Below are positions 1 to 8,028 of a stretch of DNA of 64,000 nt, one piece after another. This stretch comes from JARRQJ01 sp963761035 (GTDB taxonomy: Bacteria > Pseudomonadota > Gammaproteobacteria > DRLM01): contig CAVXFH010000002.1 of NCBI GenBank assembly GCA_963761035.1, positions 1 through 64,000 on the forward strand. The letters are read 5' to 3'. The first letter of the stretch is position 1. Each line of letters opens with the position of its first letter. The translations under genes were made by a program, and so were the position numbers. Below the pieces are notes generated by a model that did not search any database, was not told the DNA's origin, and worked only from the letters and a program-made list of their open reading frames with translations.

Positions 1-349
1 CTCGCTCCGTAGCGCGGTTCGCGCAGCTTTTTGGCCATTGCTGCCTTCTGCACCCCGCGCAGTGCCGCCGCTTGGGCCTTGCTGCGCCCCTCGGCCAGCG
101 CCTCGGCGAAGTTAGCAAACAACACCGTGAACCACAGCCACAGGGTAGTAGTACCGATGTACCAGGCCGGCGCCTCGCCCCGGCCCACCAGGGCCTGCAG
201 CCACAGCGCAGTGGCGAGCAGGCTACCCACGTACACCACGAACATCACCGGGTTGCGAGCTGGACGCGTGGATCGAGCTTGCGCAACGCATCAAGCAGGG
301 ACGGCTTGACAAGCGATGGATCAAACATCGAAAGCTTAGTCACTGACAT
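1..349 (-). pseudogene. kdpB: KdpB, K+-transporting P-type ATPase subunit B (N-terminal part, frameshifted, runs off window)
   Basis: Catalytic P-type ATPase subunit of the KdpFABC potassium pump in the inner membrane. Only the N-terminal cytoplasmic part and first membrane helix are in the window. Translation from the ATG at 349 gives MSVTKLSMFDPSLVKPSLLD and continues to LDPRVQL. The frame is then lost near 255-257, where one G (plus strand) is missing from the codon expected to start RNPVMFVVYVG. In the shifted frame the typical KdpB sequence continues (WLWFTVLFANFAEALAEGR, then KAQAAALRG) to the window edge. A GAGGAA Shine-Dalgarno precedes the start, 16 bases after the kdpA stop. Family identity is clear. 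Whether the frameshift is real or a sequencing error is open. Confidence 0.85.
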
Positions 350-365
350 GAGTGTTTCCTCTCAA

Positions 366-2157
366 TCAACGGGCGGACGAGAGCATCAGATGCTCTACCG
401 CAGGCCCTAAGGCTAGCGCCGGTACATAGGTCAGCGCGCCGACCAGCAACACCCACCCAGCAACACACCGACGAACAGCGGCCCGTGGGTGGGCATGGTG
501 CCGGGTCCATGAGCCACGCGCTTTTTGGCGGCGAGCGAACCGGCGATGGCCAGCACCGGTACGATCACCGCGAAGCGTCCAAACCACATGGCGGCAGCTG
601 ACAGCTGTTGTAGAAGGGAGTGTTGGCATCGAGGCCGGCAAAGGCGCTGCCGTTATTGTTGGCGGCCGAGGAAAAGGCATACAGCACCTCCGAGAAGCCA
701 TGCGCGCCGGGGTTGAAGATGCCTGCCTTGCCAGCAGCAGTCACCACGGCGATCGCCGTGCCGAGTAGCACCAGTGCCGGCGTCATCAGGATCGCGATCG
801 ACACCATCTTCATGTCGAAGGCCTCAATCTTCTTTCCCAGGTACTCCGGCGTGCGGCCTATCATAAGGCCGGCAATGAATACTGCCATCAATGCAAACAC
901 CAGCATGCCGTACAAGCCGGATCCGACACCACCGAAGATCACCTCGCCGAGCTGGATCATCCATATGAGTATCAGCCCGCCGAGGGGCGTGTAGGAATCG
1001 TGCATGGAGTTGACCGAGCCGTTGGAAGCTGCGGTGGTGGCCGTGGCCCACAGCGCCGAGGCACCTATGCCGAAGCGGGTCTCCTTGCCCTCCATATTGC
1101 CTCCCGATTGCAGTAAGCTCGGCGTCTGTTCGGTACCCAAGCTAGCGAGCAGTGGATTGCCCTGCTGCTCTAAGCTCATGGTCGCAATGGTTGCACCGGC
1201 GAAGACCAACGTCATCGCCGTCAGTATGGCCCAGCCTTGCCTCGTATCCCCCACTGCCCTGCCGAACGTGTAACAAAGCGCCGCCGGAACCATAAGGATC
1301 GCGAGCAGTTCCAGGAAGTTGGATAGAACCGTGGGATTCTCATAGGGGTGCGCCGAGTTGACGTTGAAAAAGCCGCCGCCATTGGTCCCGAGCTGCTTGA
1401 TCGCGATCTGCGAAGCGGCCGGGCCCATGGGCAGGGTTTGCTGAGTGACGGTGACCGTTTCGTTAAGCGGGTTACCGGCGGCGTCCTTTAGCGGCTGACC
1501 GGTCTCATCAAGTTTGGGTGTCTCGTACGTCAACGGCTCGAGCGTGGTCACGGCCTGGTAGGCGGAGAAGTTCTGAACCACCCCCTGGCTGACCAGCGCC
1601 AGCGCAAGAATGAAGGACAGCGGCAGCAGCAGGTAGCCGGTGACGCGCCAGAGGTCGGCCCAGAAGTTGCCGATGGTGGTCGCGGAATGGCGGGCGAACC
1701 CGCGGATCATGGCGAACAGCACCGCGATGCCGGCCGCGGCGGACAGAAAGTTCTGCACCGCCAGCCCCAGCATCTGGGTGAGATAGCTCATGGTGGTCTC
1801 GCCGCCGTATCCCTGCCAGTTGGTGTTGGTAACGAAACTGATGGCGGTGTTGAAGCTCGAATCCGCCGACACCGGGCCGAGGTGTTGCGGATTAAGCGGC
1901 AACCACGCCTGCAAGCGCTGCAGGACGTACACCACGATGAACCCGACCAGGCTAAACAGCAGCACAGCCAGGGCGTACTGGCGCCAGTTCATTTCTTCGC
2001 CGATGCCGCACCAGCGGAATACCCGGCTTTCAAACCGCGCCATGGGCTGCCAGCCCGGGGCGTCCATCAGCTTAGCCATGTAGAGGCCCAGCGGCTTGAC
2101 CGCCGCCAGGAGTACAGCGAGGTAGGCCGCAAGCAAAAACCAGGATTGAGTCGTCAT
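366..2157 (-). pseudogene. kdpA: KdpA, K+-transporting ATPase subunit A (two apparent frameshifts near the C-terminus)
   Basis: Potassium-binding channel-like subunit of KdpFABC, homologous to SKT-type K+ channels, with about ten membrane helices. The first ~515 residues read normally and contain KdpA signatures such as QLGTNGGGFFNVNSAHPYENP and SSAANNNGSAFAGL. The frame then breaks near 604-606 (one base missing after TPFYN). It resumes as LSAAAMWFGRFAVIVPVLAIAG, breaks again in 451-460 (one G missing in the codons for GWVLLVGAL), and ends as YVPALALGPAVEHLML at a stop at 366. With both bases restored the protein has the usual KdpA length of a little under 600 residues. The ATG at 2157 directly follows the kdpF stop codon. 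Confidence 0.9.
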
Positions 2158-2247
2158 CTAAAAGTCCTCCGCCCTTACCAGGGCATAAAGCAGATAACCG
2201 AACATCAAAAGAGCGACGCCACCGCCGACGAGATAGAACATATTCAT
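2158..2247 (-). CDS. kdpF: KdpF, small KdpFABC-stabilising membrane subunit (29 aa)
   Basis: Single-helix peptide MNMFYLVGGGVALLMFGYLL followed by YALVRAEDF. The length (29 residues) and the C-terminal YALxRAEDF motif match KdpF, which packs against KdpA and acts like a stabilising lipid for the complex. The ATG at 2247 lies two bases past the stop of the upstream micro-ORF. The TAG stop at 2158-2160 is followed immediately by the kdpA start. The tight spacing points to coupled translation through the operon. Confidence 0.9.
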   Translation of the reverse strand: MNMFYLVGGGVALLMFGYLLYALVRAEDF

Positions 2248-2248
2248 A

Positions 2249-2341
2249 TCACCTCCGCGGCGACAGCCGCTCGAAGCCGAGCGCGAGGAAGACCAGCAGC
2301 AGATAAAAGGCGCCGAGCAGCGCAATCCAGACGATGTCCAT
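2249..2341 (-). CDS. Micro-protein at the head of the kdp operon (30 aa, single membrane helix)
   Basis: The ATG at 2341 has a strong GGAGGG Shine-Dalgarno eight bases upstream. It opens a 30-residue frame, MDIVWIALLGAFYLLLVFLA then LGFERLSPRR, ending with TGA two bases before the kdpF ATG. It is one hydrophobic helix followed by a basic tail. Similar roughly 30-residue peptides precede kdpF in many Proteobacteria and are often loosely labelled as potassium-transport proteins. I infer an accessory or regulatory micropeptide of the Kdp pump; no function is established by the sequence. Confidence 0.7.
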   Translation of the reverse strand: MDIVWIALLGAFYLLLVFLALGFERLSPRR

Positions 2342-2375
2342 GAGAATCCCTCCGAAACTTGCAAACGCAATCAGG

Positions 2376-2405
2376 ATAGGACAAGCCGAATAAAATGGTT
2401 GTAAA
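2376..2405 (-). promoter_or_regulatory. Candidate kdp promoter
   Basis: On the minus strand a -35-like TTTACA (plus 2400-2405) lies 18 bases from a -10-like TCCTAT (plus 2376-2381), about 35 bases upstream of the first kdp micro-ORF start. The match to a sigma-70 promoter is moderate, as expected for an activator-dependent promoter. Confidence 0.4.
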
Positions 2406-2420
2406 GAGTGGGGGCAGACT

Positions 2421-2437
2421 TATAAAGAAGCTATAAA
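2421..2437 (-). promoter_or_regulatory. Candidate KdpE response-regulator operator
   Basis: Two direct TTTATA copies (minus strand; plus 2421-2426 and 2432-2437) are spaced 11 bases start to start, just upstream of the candidate -35. The E. coli KdpE site is a T-rich direct repeat of this form (TTTATA, a short spacer, TTTACA) upstream of kdpF. The match is by eye, and kdpDE itself is outside the window. Confidence 0.4.
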
Positions 2438-2522
2438 GTAGCGACCGCATGACGCCTATTCGATGCGATTGCCTCTATATTGGGTTTGTGAGATCGCGGC
2501 CAGTCGGCATAGCCGGGTATCC

Positions 2523-2569
2523 GGGGGCAGATATTCCGGGCAATATACCTTGACCTGCTCCCCCTTTTT
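2523..2569 (+). terminator. Terminator-like structure with nested hairpin
   Basis: GGGGGCAG (2523-2530) pairs imperfectly with CTGCTCCCCC (2555-2564) and is followed by TTTTT. Inside, ATATT and AATAT pair around CCGGGC. This is an intrinsic-terminator shape, but no plus-strand gene lies just upstream. It could end a small RNA or be a relic. Confidence 0.35.
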
Positions 2570-2853
2570 ACTACCGCTGCGATCTTAGTAAAGTCTGCTG
2601 AGGAGTTTCTGCAATAAATTTGATTTCTGCGGGCGCGACGCTCGGCTTTCCAATGCCTAATTTTGTTCTAAGCGGCAACTCGAGATCGCAACGCCTAAAC
2701 GGTTGCCATATAGAGTGCTTCGCGGCGTGAATCGCAAGAAAAAACATATCCGAAGCGGTTCAGCTTATTCTGATACAAGCCGGATATGTGTTGACAAAAT
2801 CAGGCCCATGATTAACGATACCTATTACCGATAAACGGACTGTGGGGGACAAA

Positions 2854-3051
2854 ATGCCCGGCAACAGCCCACAATACAAAGAAGCGGTACATGCAGCAGC
2901 TCGCTATGCGAAAGCCTACGGCATGCGTCCGCTGTTTGCGTTATTTGAAAAATTCGGTGTTAACCGTATTCAAGATGTGCCCCCTGTAAACCTTCCAGCC
3001 TTCATTGCGGCGTGTTGGATTGATTTCCCTAGACTCCGTCGGGTGAAGTGA
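2854..3051 (+). CDS. Small hypothetical protein (65 aa)
   Basis: An ATG at 2854 preceded by GGGGGA gives a 65-residue soluble, basic protein, MPGNSPQYKEAVHAAARYAK onward, with the segment FALFEKFGVNRIQDVP and ending FPRLRRVK. A GTG at 2842 is an alternative start but overlaps the Shine-Dalgarno. The FGV...DVPP...LPAFIAAC pattern resembles short C-terminal helical modules of phage-type proteins, but I do not recognise a family. It stands alone between the kdp operon and the regulator gene, at the edge of an accessory tract. Confidence 0.45.
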   Translation: MPGNSPQYKEAVHAAARYAKAYGMRPLFALFEKFGVNRIQDVPPVNLPAFIAACWIDFPRLRRVK

Positions 3052-3370
3052 TATCGTTATCGCTTGCCGCTGATTGGATATACCTGTTAATTTGGACAAC
3101 AGGTTGACCCAGATTGTTTGAGATTTTGCATTTAAGATAGACCCATTACAGATAATAGCAGGCCTTGTGTCCTGTGGGATTAAATCCAACTGGTCGGGTC
3201 AAATCAAAATGCAATTAGAGGGTCAATCTGGCGTGCAAATCAACAATGACCGCTTCTCGGTGTGGATTCAAAGTAGATCAGAATAATGTCCGGTTTCGGC
3301 CAAGCCTATTGTGTTGGGCCGACTATTTCCAGCCATCTGGCGCTCTCGGCAGACGTAAAGAATTTCTCAT
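3052..3370. other. 319-base intergenic region
   Basis: No convincing gene, hairpin with T-run or repeat seen. It lies between the small ORF (plus) and the 3' end of the winged-helix/TPR regulator (minus), so it should hold two transcript ends. Confidence 0.4.
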
Positions 3371-5131
3371 TCAAGGAATAAGGGAATCCGCTAGGACATG
3401 GCATCGGTCGAGATATCCCTTGGCGCTCGCCGCTTGGAATACGCCTTCAGCAGCACGCAATTCCATGCGAGCAGCTCCCTGCTCTCCTTGCAGCGCTAAT
3501 AGTTCCGCTAATCGCAGATGAACCCGGGCCGCTTCCATGACAGCTCCTCTGCGCTGTAATAAGTAAAGGGCGCGATGCAGCAGACGCTGTGCCTCATGTG
3601 TGTTGCCCTCTGACCAAGCCAGTTCGGCACGGGCGCAGTCGACTTGACCGGCAACCACGCCGGATTCACACCGTCGGGGTTCTCCGTCAAGATGATGGAG
3701 CAGCTCTCGGGCCTTTTCCTGTTGCCCTGATAACGCTGCGAACTGAGCCGCATGGGCCAGATGGCACGCGCTACGTTCGGCCGCCACCCAATTTGTCTTG
3801 GACGCGGCGCGTTCTAGGCCACGCACCGCTTCTTCACCTCGCCCGCGAAGATACAACAGCTCTGCATAACCGGGATAAGGATCCCAACCATGCTGATAGG
3901 CGAAATGAAAACTTTGCTCCGCAGCATCCAGCTCGCCACGTGCCAGATACACATCGCCCATAAGGCGATAAGCATCCCCTAACGCCCAGGGCGCACCGAG
4001 GCGAATCAAGGGGTCTGCACGCAGAATAGCGTCCTGAGCGTGTTCCAACTTGCCGGACATAGCAAAAATTTCGGCCTGATGAACTAAACAGGCGCCCGAA
4101 AAGGTGTCGATGTGGCTGCGCTGGCACCAGCGGACAAAATGATCGGTCCACTGGCCAGCCCGCTGCCAATCCCCGCAATTGCAGCAACTAGAAATCATAC
4201 CACAATACACGATGCCGCCTACTAGGGGCGACACATTGCCGGATAACACGGCGGCGGCCGCTTCATCCTGCAAGGCAAGTCCGATTTCCACTTCGCCCTT
4301 AGCCTGCAGCCCGACGCCATGAATCAGGATGCCCATGGATTCGATATCTGCATTGCCCAGTGCATGGCCGATATCACGCGCTTCCTGCGCAAGCTGAATG
4401 GCTTCGGCCAGTTCCCCCTTATTGAGATGGTAGCGCGCCGTCATCCAGACAAGATGACCATGCTGCTCACCCTCGGCCAAGCCGCTGAGTAAGCGCTCCG
4501 CCCGGCGCAGGCAGCCCTGCGCTACCGCGAGATCCAGGGATTCGATCTGGATACGTGCGAGGCCGATCAGGACGCGGGCAGCCGCTTCCCGCTCCCCCCG
4601 GCTGGAATAGGCCACCGCAGCCCGCTCTAGGGGGCCAACAGCCGCCGCTAGATCACCCGCACACTGCGCGGCGATGCCCCAACGCTCTAGCGCGTCGGCA
4701 TCCAGAGGCTGGTGCTGGTCGGCCCGGGCGAATGCGCTCATTGCTTCGTGCCATTGTGAATTTGTGTAGGCGTTCTCAGCCTCGGAAGTTGGGTTATCTG
4801 TTGTGGGGTCGGAGATGACTTCGGCTTCCTCTGCATGAAAGCGATACCCGCGCCTGGAATAGTTGCGGATTGCCCCTACCAATCCGCCCTGCTGCAGCGC
4901 ATTGCGTGCGAGGCTGACCGCCCTTTGCAGCGAACTTTCCGTGACCACCATCCCCGGCCACAAGGCGTCCAACAGTTCCTCCTTGCTCACGACCCGGTTA
5001 CGGTTTGCAACGAGAAAGTGCAGCAAATCGAAAACACGGGGCTGAAGCGGCACTTCCTTTCCGTCGAGAAACAAGGCGCGCCGACTCGGGTCGAGTTCAA
5101 ATGCTGCGAAACGGTGGATGTGGATTGTCAT
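3371..5131 (-). CDS. CadC-type winged-helix transcriptional regulator with C-terminal TPR-like repeats
   Basis: A 586-residue regulator. Residues ~5-100 form an OmpR/CadC-type winged helix (FAAFELDPSRRALFLDGKEV, then VFDLLHFLVANRNRVVSKEE and NYSRRGYRF), the wing motif of the Trans_reg_C family. Residues ~130-580 are Ala/Leu-rich helical repeats of TPR type that probably sense a ligand or partner. There is no membrane segment, unlike CadC itself, so it should be cytoplasmic. I chose the ATG at 5131 because the winged helix begins directly after it; the longer frame to 5248 adds 39 unrelated residues. It is divergent from the DsrE-like/DUF4242 pair with about 190 bases between, so those genes are its likely targets. 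That target assignment is inference. Confidence 0.8.
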   Translation of the reverse strand: MTIHIHRFAAFELDPSRRALFLDGKEVPLQPRVFDLLHFLVANRNRVVSKEELLDALWPGMVVTESSLQRAVSLARNALQQGGLVGAIRNYSRRGYRFHAEEAEVISDPTTDNPTSEAENAYTNSQWHEAMSAFARADQHQPLDADALERWGIAAQCAGDLAAAVGPLERAAVAYSSRGEREAAARVLIGLARIQIESLDLAVAQGCLRRAERLLSGLAEGEQHGHLVWMTARYHLNKGELAEAIQLAQEARDIGHALGNADIESMGILIHGVGLQAKGEVEIGLALQDEAAAAVLSGNVSPLVGGIVYCGMISSCCNCGDWQRAGQWTDHFVRWCQRSHIDTFSGACLVHQAEIFAMSGKLEHAQDAILRADPLIRLGAPWALGDAYRLMGDVYLARGELDAAEQSFHFAYQHGWDPYPGYAELLYLRGRGEEAVRGLERAASKTNWVAAERSACHLAHAAQFAALSGQQEKARELLHHLDGEPRRCESGVVAGQVDCARAELAWSEGNTHEAQRLLHRALYLLQRRGAVMEAARVHLRLAELLALQGEQGAARMELRAAEGVFQAASAKGYLDRCHVLADSLIP

Positions 5132-5319
5132 CGGTGTATTGGGCTGGCCTGCGGCGGATGCAGGATATGATAAGCAAATGATCAGATCCCGGAAAGGACT
5201 TGGGGGGGCCCCTTCAAGCATTCTGACAGTGCCGGGCCGCCTGAGCATTCATGGGTGGCGGGCTGGATAGCACCCCGGGTGTTCATCCATTCCCTTCATC
5301 GCGAAACAGGAGATTTATC

Positions 5320-5853
5320 ATGCAAACATTTTCTATCCGCTGCAATAGCCATTGGCTGGACTATTCCAGGTCAGCCTTTATGGCAGCCCTGCTCTTTATC
5401 ACTTACCTGCTGTCACCCAGCATCGCGCATACCGAAGAGTTCAACGCCCTCAAAAGCGACAAGCCGGGGAAAGCCTTGATCGATTTTCGGACCGGCAACC
5501 CCAGACTGGCCCTCATCTATCTGAAACTGATAGGTGACACCTACAAAGATCAGGATGCCCAGGTGAAGGCGGCACACCCTGATTTTGTCGTCAATTTTGG
5601 CGGAGAGTCGGTCAAGCTGCTGGCTAAGGACCCGAAAGGATATACGCCAGAGGAGAAAAAAATGATCGACGAAATCAAGCAGAAGATTTCCGCCTTGGCC
5701 AGCGAGGGTATCAAATTCGATTACTGCCTGTATGGCGGGAATCTTTTCGGGGTTCAGCCCGCAAACGTGGAAGGCGTCGGCAACGTAGACAACGGCTGGG
5801 TTTCCTTGGTCAACTATCAAGCAAAGGGTTATTCCCTCATTCCCGCCTATTAG
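5320..5853 (+). CDS. Secreted DsrE/DsrF-like protein
   Basis: A 177-residue protein with an N-terminal hydrophobic segment (AFMAALLFITYLLSPSIAH, about residues 19-37) that looks like a signal peptide or anchor. The mature part resembles the DsrE/DsrF-like sulfur-relay fold (NPRLALIYLKLIGDTYKD, then DFVVNFGGESVKLLA and IKFDYCLYGGNLFGV), with one cysteine near the usual DsrE cysteine position. The start at 5320 is preceded by AGGAG; longer upstream frames have no Shine-Dalgarno. Family members either carry sulfur in sulfur oxidation or are of unknown role; a periplasmic copy is of unknown function. Its first residues (MQTFSIRCNSHW) nearly repeat those of the next gene, whose product is unrelated. 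Confidence 0.6.
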   Translation: MQTFSIRCNSHWLDYSRSAFMAALLFITYLLSPSIAHTEEFNALKSDKPGKALIDFRTGNPRLALIYLKLIGDTYKDQDAQVKAAHPDFVVNFGGESVKLLAKDPKGYTPEEKKMIDEIKQKISALASEGIKFDYCLYGGNLFGVQPANVEGVGNVDNGWVSLVNYQAKGYSLIPAY

Positions 5854-5907
5854 AGTCTGTGCATGCAAGCTGCCAGCATATTCATTTATTCGATAGGAGC
5901 CTCAATC

Positions 5908-6213
5908 ATGCAAACCTTTTTCATCCGTCGTAAAAGTAACTGGAAGGACGCTACTGAACTGCGTCTTGCTGCAGGCGTGTCGGCCCGTGTTGGCAACGAT
6001 GAAATGTCGGATCAGGTTCGATGGATTCGTTCCTACGTGGTGCACGAGGACGATGGCTGTCTGGGCACCGTCTGCATTTACCAAGGTAAGGATGAGGCCG
6101 CCATTCGCGAGCATGCTCGACGGACGGGCATGAGTGCCGACGAAATCGCCACGATCGGGGACACCGTGGTGATTCGTGAGGACCCGGCAAAAGAAGATAT
6201 GAAAGGCGTCTAG
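5908..6213 (+). CDS. DUF4242 (SCO4226-like) protein
   Basis: A 101-residue cytoplasmic protein matching the DUF4242 family: an N-terminal beta strand (MQTFFIRRKSNW), the conserved core WIRSYVVHEDDGCLGTVCIY, and AIREHARRTGMSADEI. The SCO4226 member of this family binds nickel. Histidine, cysteine and acidic residues are present in the core here, but metal binding is only inferred. The ATG at 5908 has GGAG upstream; the longer frame to 5863 has none. It probably shares a transcript with the DsrE-like gene 54 bases upstream and may be controlled by the divergent winged-helix/TPR regulator. Confidence 0.75.
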   Translation: MQTFFIRRKSNWKDATELRLAAGVSARVGNDEMSDQVRWIRSYVVHEDDGCLGTVCIYQGKDEAAIREHARRTGMSADEIATIGDTVVIREDPAKEDMKGV

Positions 6214-6314
6214 TCAGAAACAAGTCCGCTGTGGTGGCAGTGATCTGCTGCCACAGCAGCCTGATTAAGTCAAAGTTCATGGCACAATTACACAAACACA
6301 TATGGGAGATCTCA

Positions 6315-6803
6315 ATGCCGACGTCAGCGCTAGCCATACAAAGAGCAACCCTGGACGATGCCGCAGAAATCGCCGTCATGGTGGGCGAACTTTTGACTGA
6401 AATCATAGCCACCATCAATGACCAGGTTTTCAATTTTGAGATAACAGAAACCACATCCCGTCTTGAAAAAGTCCTCGCTCTAGAGAAGTACATTGTCTTC
6501 GTTGCTCGTGAGGCAAGTTACAAAACGGCTGGATTCATCGCTCTTTGCGAATCTTATGCACTCTATGCTGAAGGGGATTTTGGCACCATTACAGAGATGT
6601 TTGTTCGCCCCCAATATCGTTCTAACGGAGTTGGCCTTCGCCTGGTTTCCCAGGCTAAGGCTTTTGGTGCGTCTCGTGGGTGGAGTCGTCTTGAAGTAAC
6701 AACACCTCCTCTCCCACAATTCGTTAGGACACTGGTATTCTATGAACGCGAAGGATTTTCCATAACTGGTGGGAAAAAGTTAAAAGTTGCCTTGCCCAAG
6801 TGA
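6315..6803 (+). CDS. GNAT-family N-acetyltransferase
   Basis: A 162-residue single GNAT domain. Visible elements: N-terminal IQRATLDDAAEIAVMVGELL; a central strand TAGFIALCESYALYAEGDFG; and motif A, ITEMFVRPQYRSNGVGLRLV (acetyl-CoA pyrophosphate loop, RSNGVGLRL being the R/Q-x-x-G-x-G/A type). The C-terminal FYEREGFSITGGKKLKVALP is the usual motif B end. The start at 6315 has a GGGAG Shine-Dalgarno. Substrate cannot be told. It is a stand-alone gene in a tract of unrelated small genes, a context typical of acquired DNA. Confidence 0.85.
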   Translation: MPTSALAIQRATLDDAAEIAVMVGELLTEIIATINDQVFNFEITETTSRLEKVLALEKYIVFVAREASYKTAGFIALCESYALYAEGDFGTITEMFVRPQYRSNGVGLRLVSQAKAFGASRGWSRLEVTTPPLPQFVRTLVFYEREGFSITGGKKLKVALPK

Positions 6804-6916
6804 TATGTTAGCGGGCTAAAAATGCACAATGACAGATGTTTGATAACCGCATAATTCACCCGTTGAATAGTATGCCGACGTTTCTGTCGGAGAATATATG
6901 TTAAGCGTATCAAACC

Positions 6917-7216
6917 ATGAGCCGTCCACCTGTAACCCTACTGCAAACCGAATCGATTTTTGTGCGCAAGATGTACCTCGCCCCATTTGAACAGGGTGAT
7001 CTTCATTACCATTCCGAAGTTGCTGAACATATCGTGTGTATCATCGGCGAGATCAGCATTTCAGTTCAAAACTTGGATACGTTGCTTTTGCCGGGTGAGT
7101 CTTTCTCTATTTCACCGTTTCTGATGCATCAAGTCAGAAATCGGTTGGGCTCCCCTTCGCAATATCTGCTTACTCAATATGGTGGTAAATATGACTTTTG
7201 CGCTTCACAAGCCTAA
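6917..7216 (+). CDS. Small cupin-domain protein
   Basis: A 99-residue single cupin. Residues ~22-60 hold the first cupin motif (FEQGDLHYHSEVAEHIVCII, with the metal-ligand HxH). A second motif region around LLLPGESFSISPFLMHQVRN gives a further histidine. A short beta barrel of this kind usually binds a metal and acts as an enzyme or sensor; the substrate is unknown. There is no strong Shine-Dalgarno at this ATG. Its stop codon lies inside GCCTAAC (7211-7217), an integron attC-like half-site sequence, but I could not find a matching second half. Confidence 0.65.
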   Translation: MSRPPVTLLQTESIFVRKMYLAPFEQGDLHYHSEVAEHIVCIIGEISISVQNLDTLLLPGESFSISPFLMHQVRNRLGSPSQYLLTQYGGKYDFCASQA

Positions 7217-7304
7217 CCTTTCTGCCAAGCGAGACTCGCCTACAGCCAGCTTCGCCAGCTGCCGGCCAACTCCTTACCTCCGAGATGCCTGAGGAAATAC
7301 CGCC

Positions 7305-7700
7305 ATGCCGAACCTTCTTGCCTCATGTAGTTGCGGACAACTCACAGCCGAAGTCAACGGTGAACCTATTCGCATCTCCATATGCCATTGCCTTGCCTGT
7401 CAGCGCCGAACCGGCAGCGTCTTCGGGGAGCAGGCTAGGTTTGCTCGGGAAAATGTGATCTTTTCGGGCATCTCAACCGATTACGTTCGAGTGGGAGACG
7501 AAGGATCAGGAATAACGTTTCATTTCTGCCCTAGCTGCGGCTCCACGGTCTACTACGAGCCTGAGGACATAGAGGCATTCGTGGTCATCCCCGTAGGGGC
7601 CTTTGCCGATCCAAGCTTTCCGTCCCCAAGTATCTCCGTATACGAGTCCCGAAAGCATCAGTGGGTGATCCCGCCTCCAGAAGCAATGCACAGCCCATGA
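7305..7700 (+). CDS. GFA/CENP-V family zinc protein
   Basis: A 131-residue protein of the glutathione-dependent formaldehyde-activating enzyme (GFA) fold. Zinc-binding cysteines sit in the usual pattern: C8-S-C10, C27-H-C29-x-x-C32 (CHCLACQRRTGSVFG) and C75-x-x-C78 (FCPSCGSTVYYEPED). The C-terminal FPSPSISVYESRKHQWV is also typical. Most members are of unknown substrate; the formaldehyde link holds only for a few. A GAGGAAA Shine-Dalgarno lies upstream. It is followed by a small hairpin without a T-run at about 7719-7735. Confidence 0.85.
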   Translation: MPNLLASCSCGQLTAEVNGEPIRISICHCLACQRRTGSVFGEQARFARENVIFSGISTDYVRVGDEGSGITFHFCPSCGSTVYYEPEDIEAFVVIPVGAFADPSFPSPSISVYESRKHQWVIPPPEAMHSP

Positions 7701-8028
7701 CAAAGCAGGCTCCTAACCCCTCTTGTCAAGGGGTGTCTTGTGCCTTGGCGCAAGCCGCCCATTGCGACGACCGTGACTGACTGTGCGGCCATTTGGCCTG
7801 TATAGGCTGTGGGACCGGGTGCTGAGTATAGCTGCCGATTAGATGACTGGTTCTGAGATTGGGCGAGCGGCAGCTCATGGCCGAAGTCGGAAGTAATCTC
7901 GATACGCCACGAACTGGTGCAATCGACACGAAGCAGACCTTTAACATCCAGGTTCAGCGGCGGCGCGCTGACTATCCTACCTTGGCATTTTATCCATCAC
8001 CGTCAACTGCAACCGGTTGTTATGCGGT
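7701..8028. other. 328-base gap between convergent GFA and MAPEG genes
   Basis: It contains a hairpin (CCCCT...AGGGG) just after the GFA gene and the attC-like site described separately at 7939-8025. A plus-strand frame at 7859-8128 overlaps both and has no family resemblance, so I do not call it. Confidence 0.5.
7939..8025 (-). repeat. attC-like imperfect palindrome downstream of the MAPEG gene
   Basis: On the minus strand GCATAAC begins three bases after the MAPEG stop codon, and the site ends in GTTAAAG 87 bases on. The two ends pair as TAACA-N-CC-(A)-GGTT-(G)-CAG, with single extrahelical bases, followed by weaker pairing. This is the layout of an integron attC (outer core arms, unpaired spacer, inner arms with a bulged base). 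The distal core (GTTAAAG) fits the GTTRRRY consensus less well. Identification is by eye. Confidence 0.45.

Larger units (their letters stand above)
2342..2853. other. 512-base intergenic region between kdp and a small ORF
   Basis: The left 100 bases hold the kdp promoter and operator. The middle holds a terminator-like structure on the plus strand at 2523-2569. The right end has TTGACA at 2791-2796, a possible -35 for the small ORF at 2854, but with a poor -10 (AACGAT, 17 bases on). I see no coding frame with family resemblance in between. Confidence 0.5.

Noticed and set aside
6211..6260. Hairpin GCTGTGG...CCACAGC after the DUF4242 gene as an intrinsic terminator
   Set aside because: The stem has mismatches and no T-run follows on either strand.
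6803..6917. A third attC site between GNAT and cupin genes
   Set aside because: GTTAGCG and GCATAAT heptamers are present but do not pair in the right order and no inner arms could be drawn.
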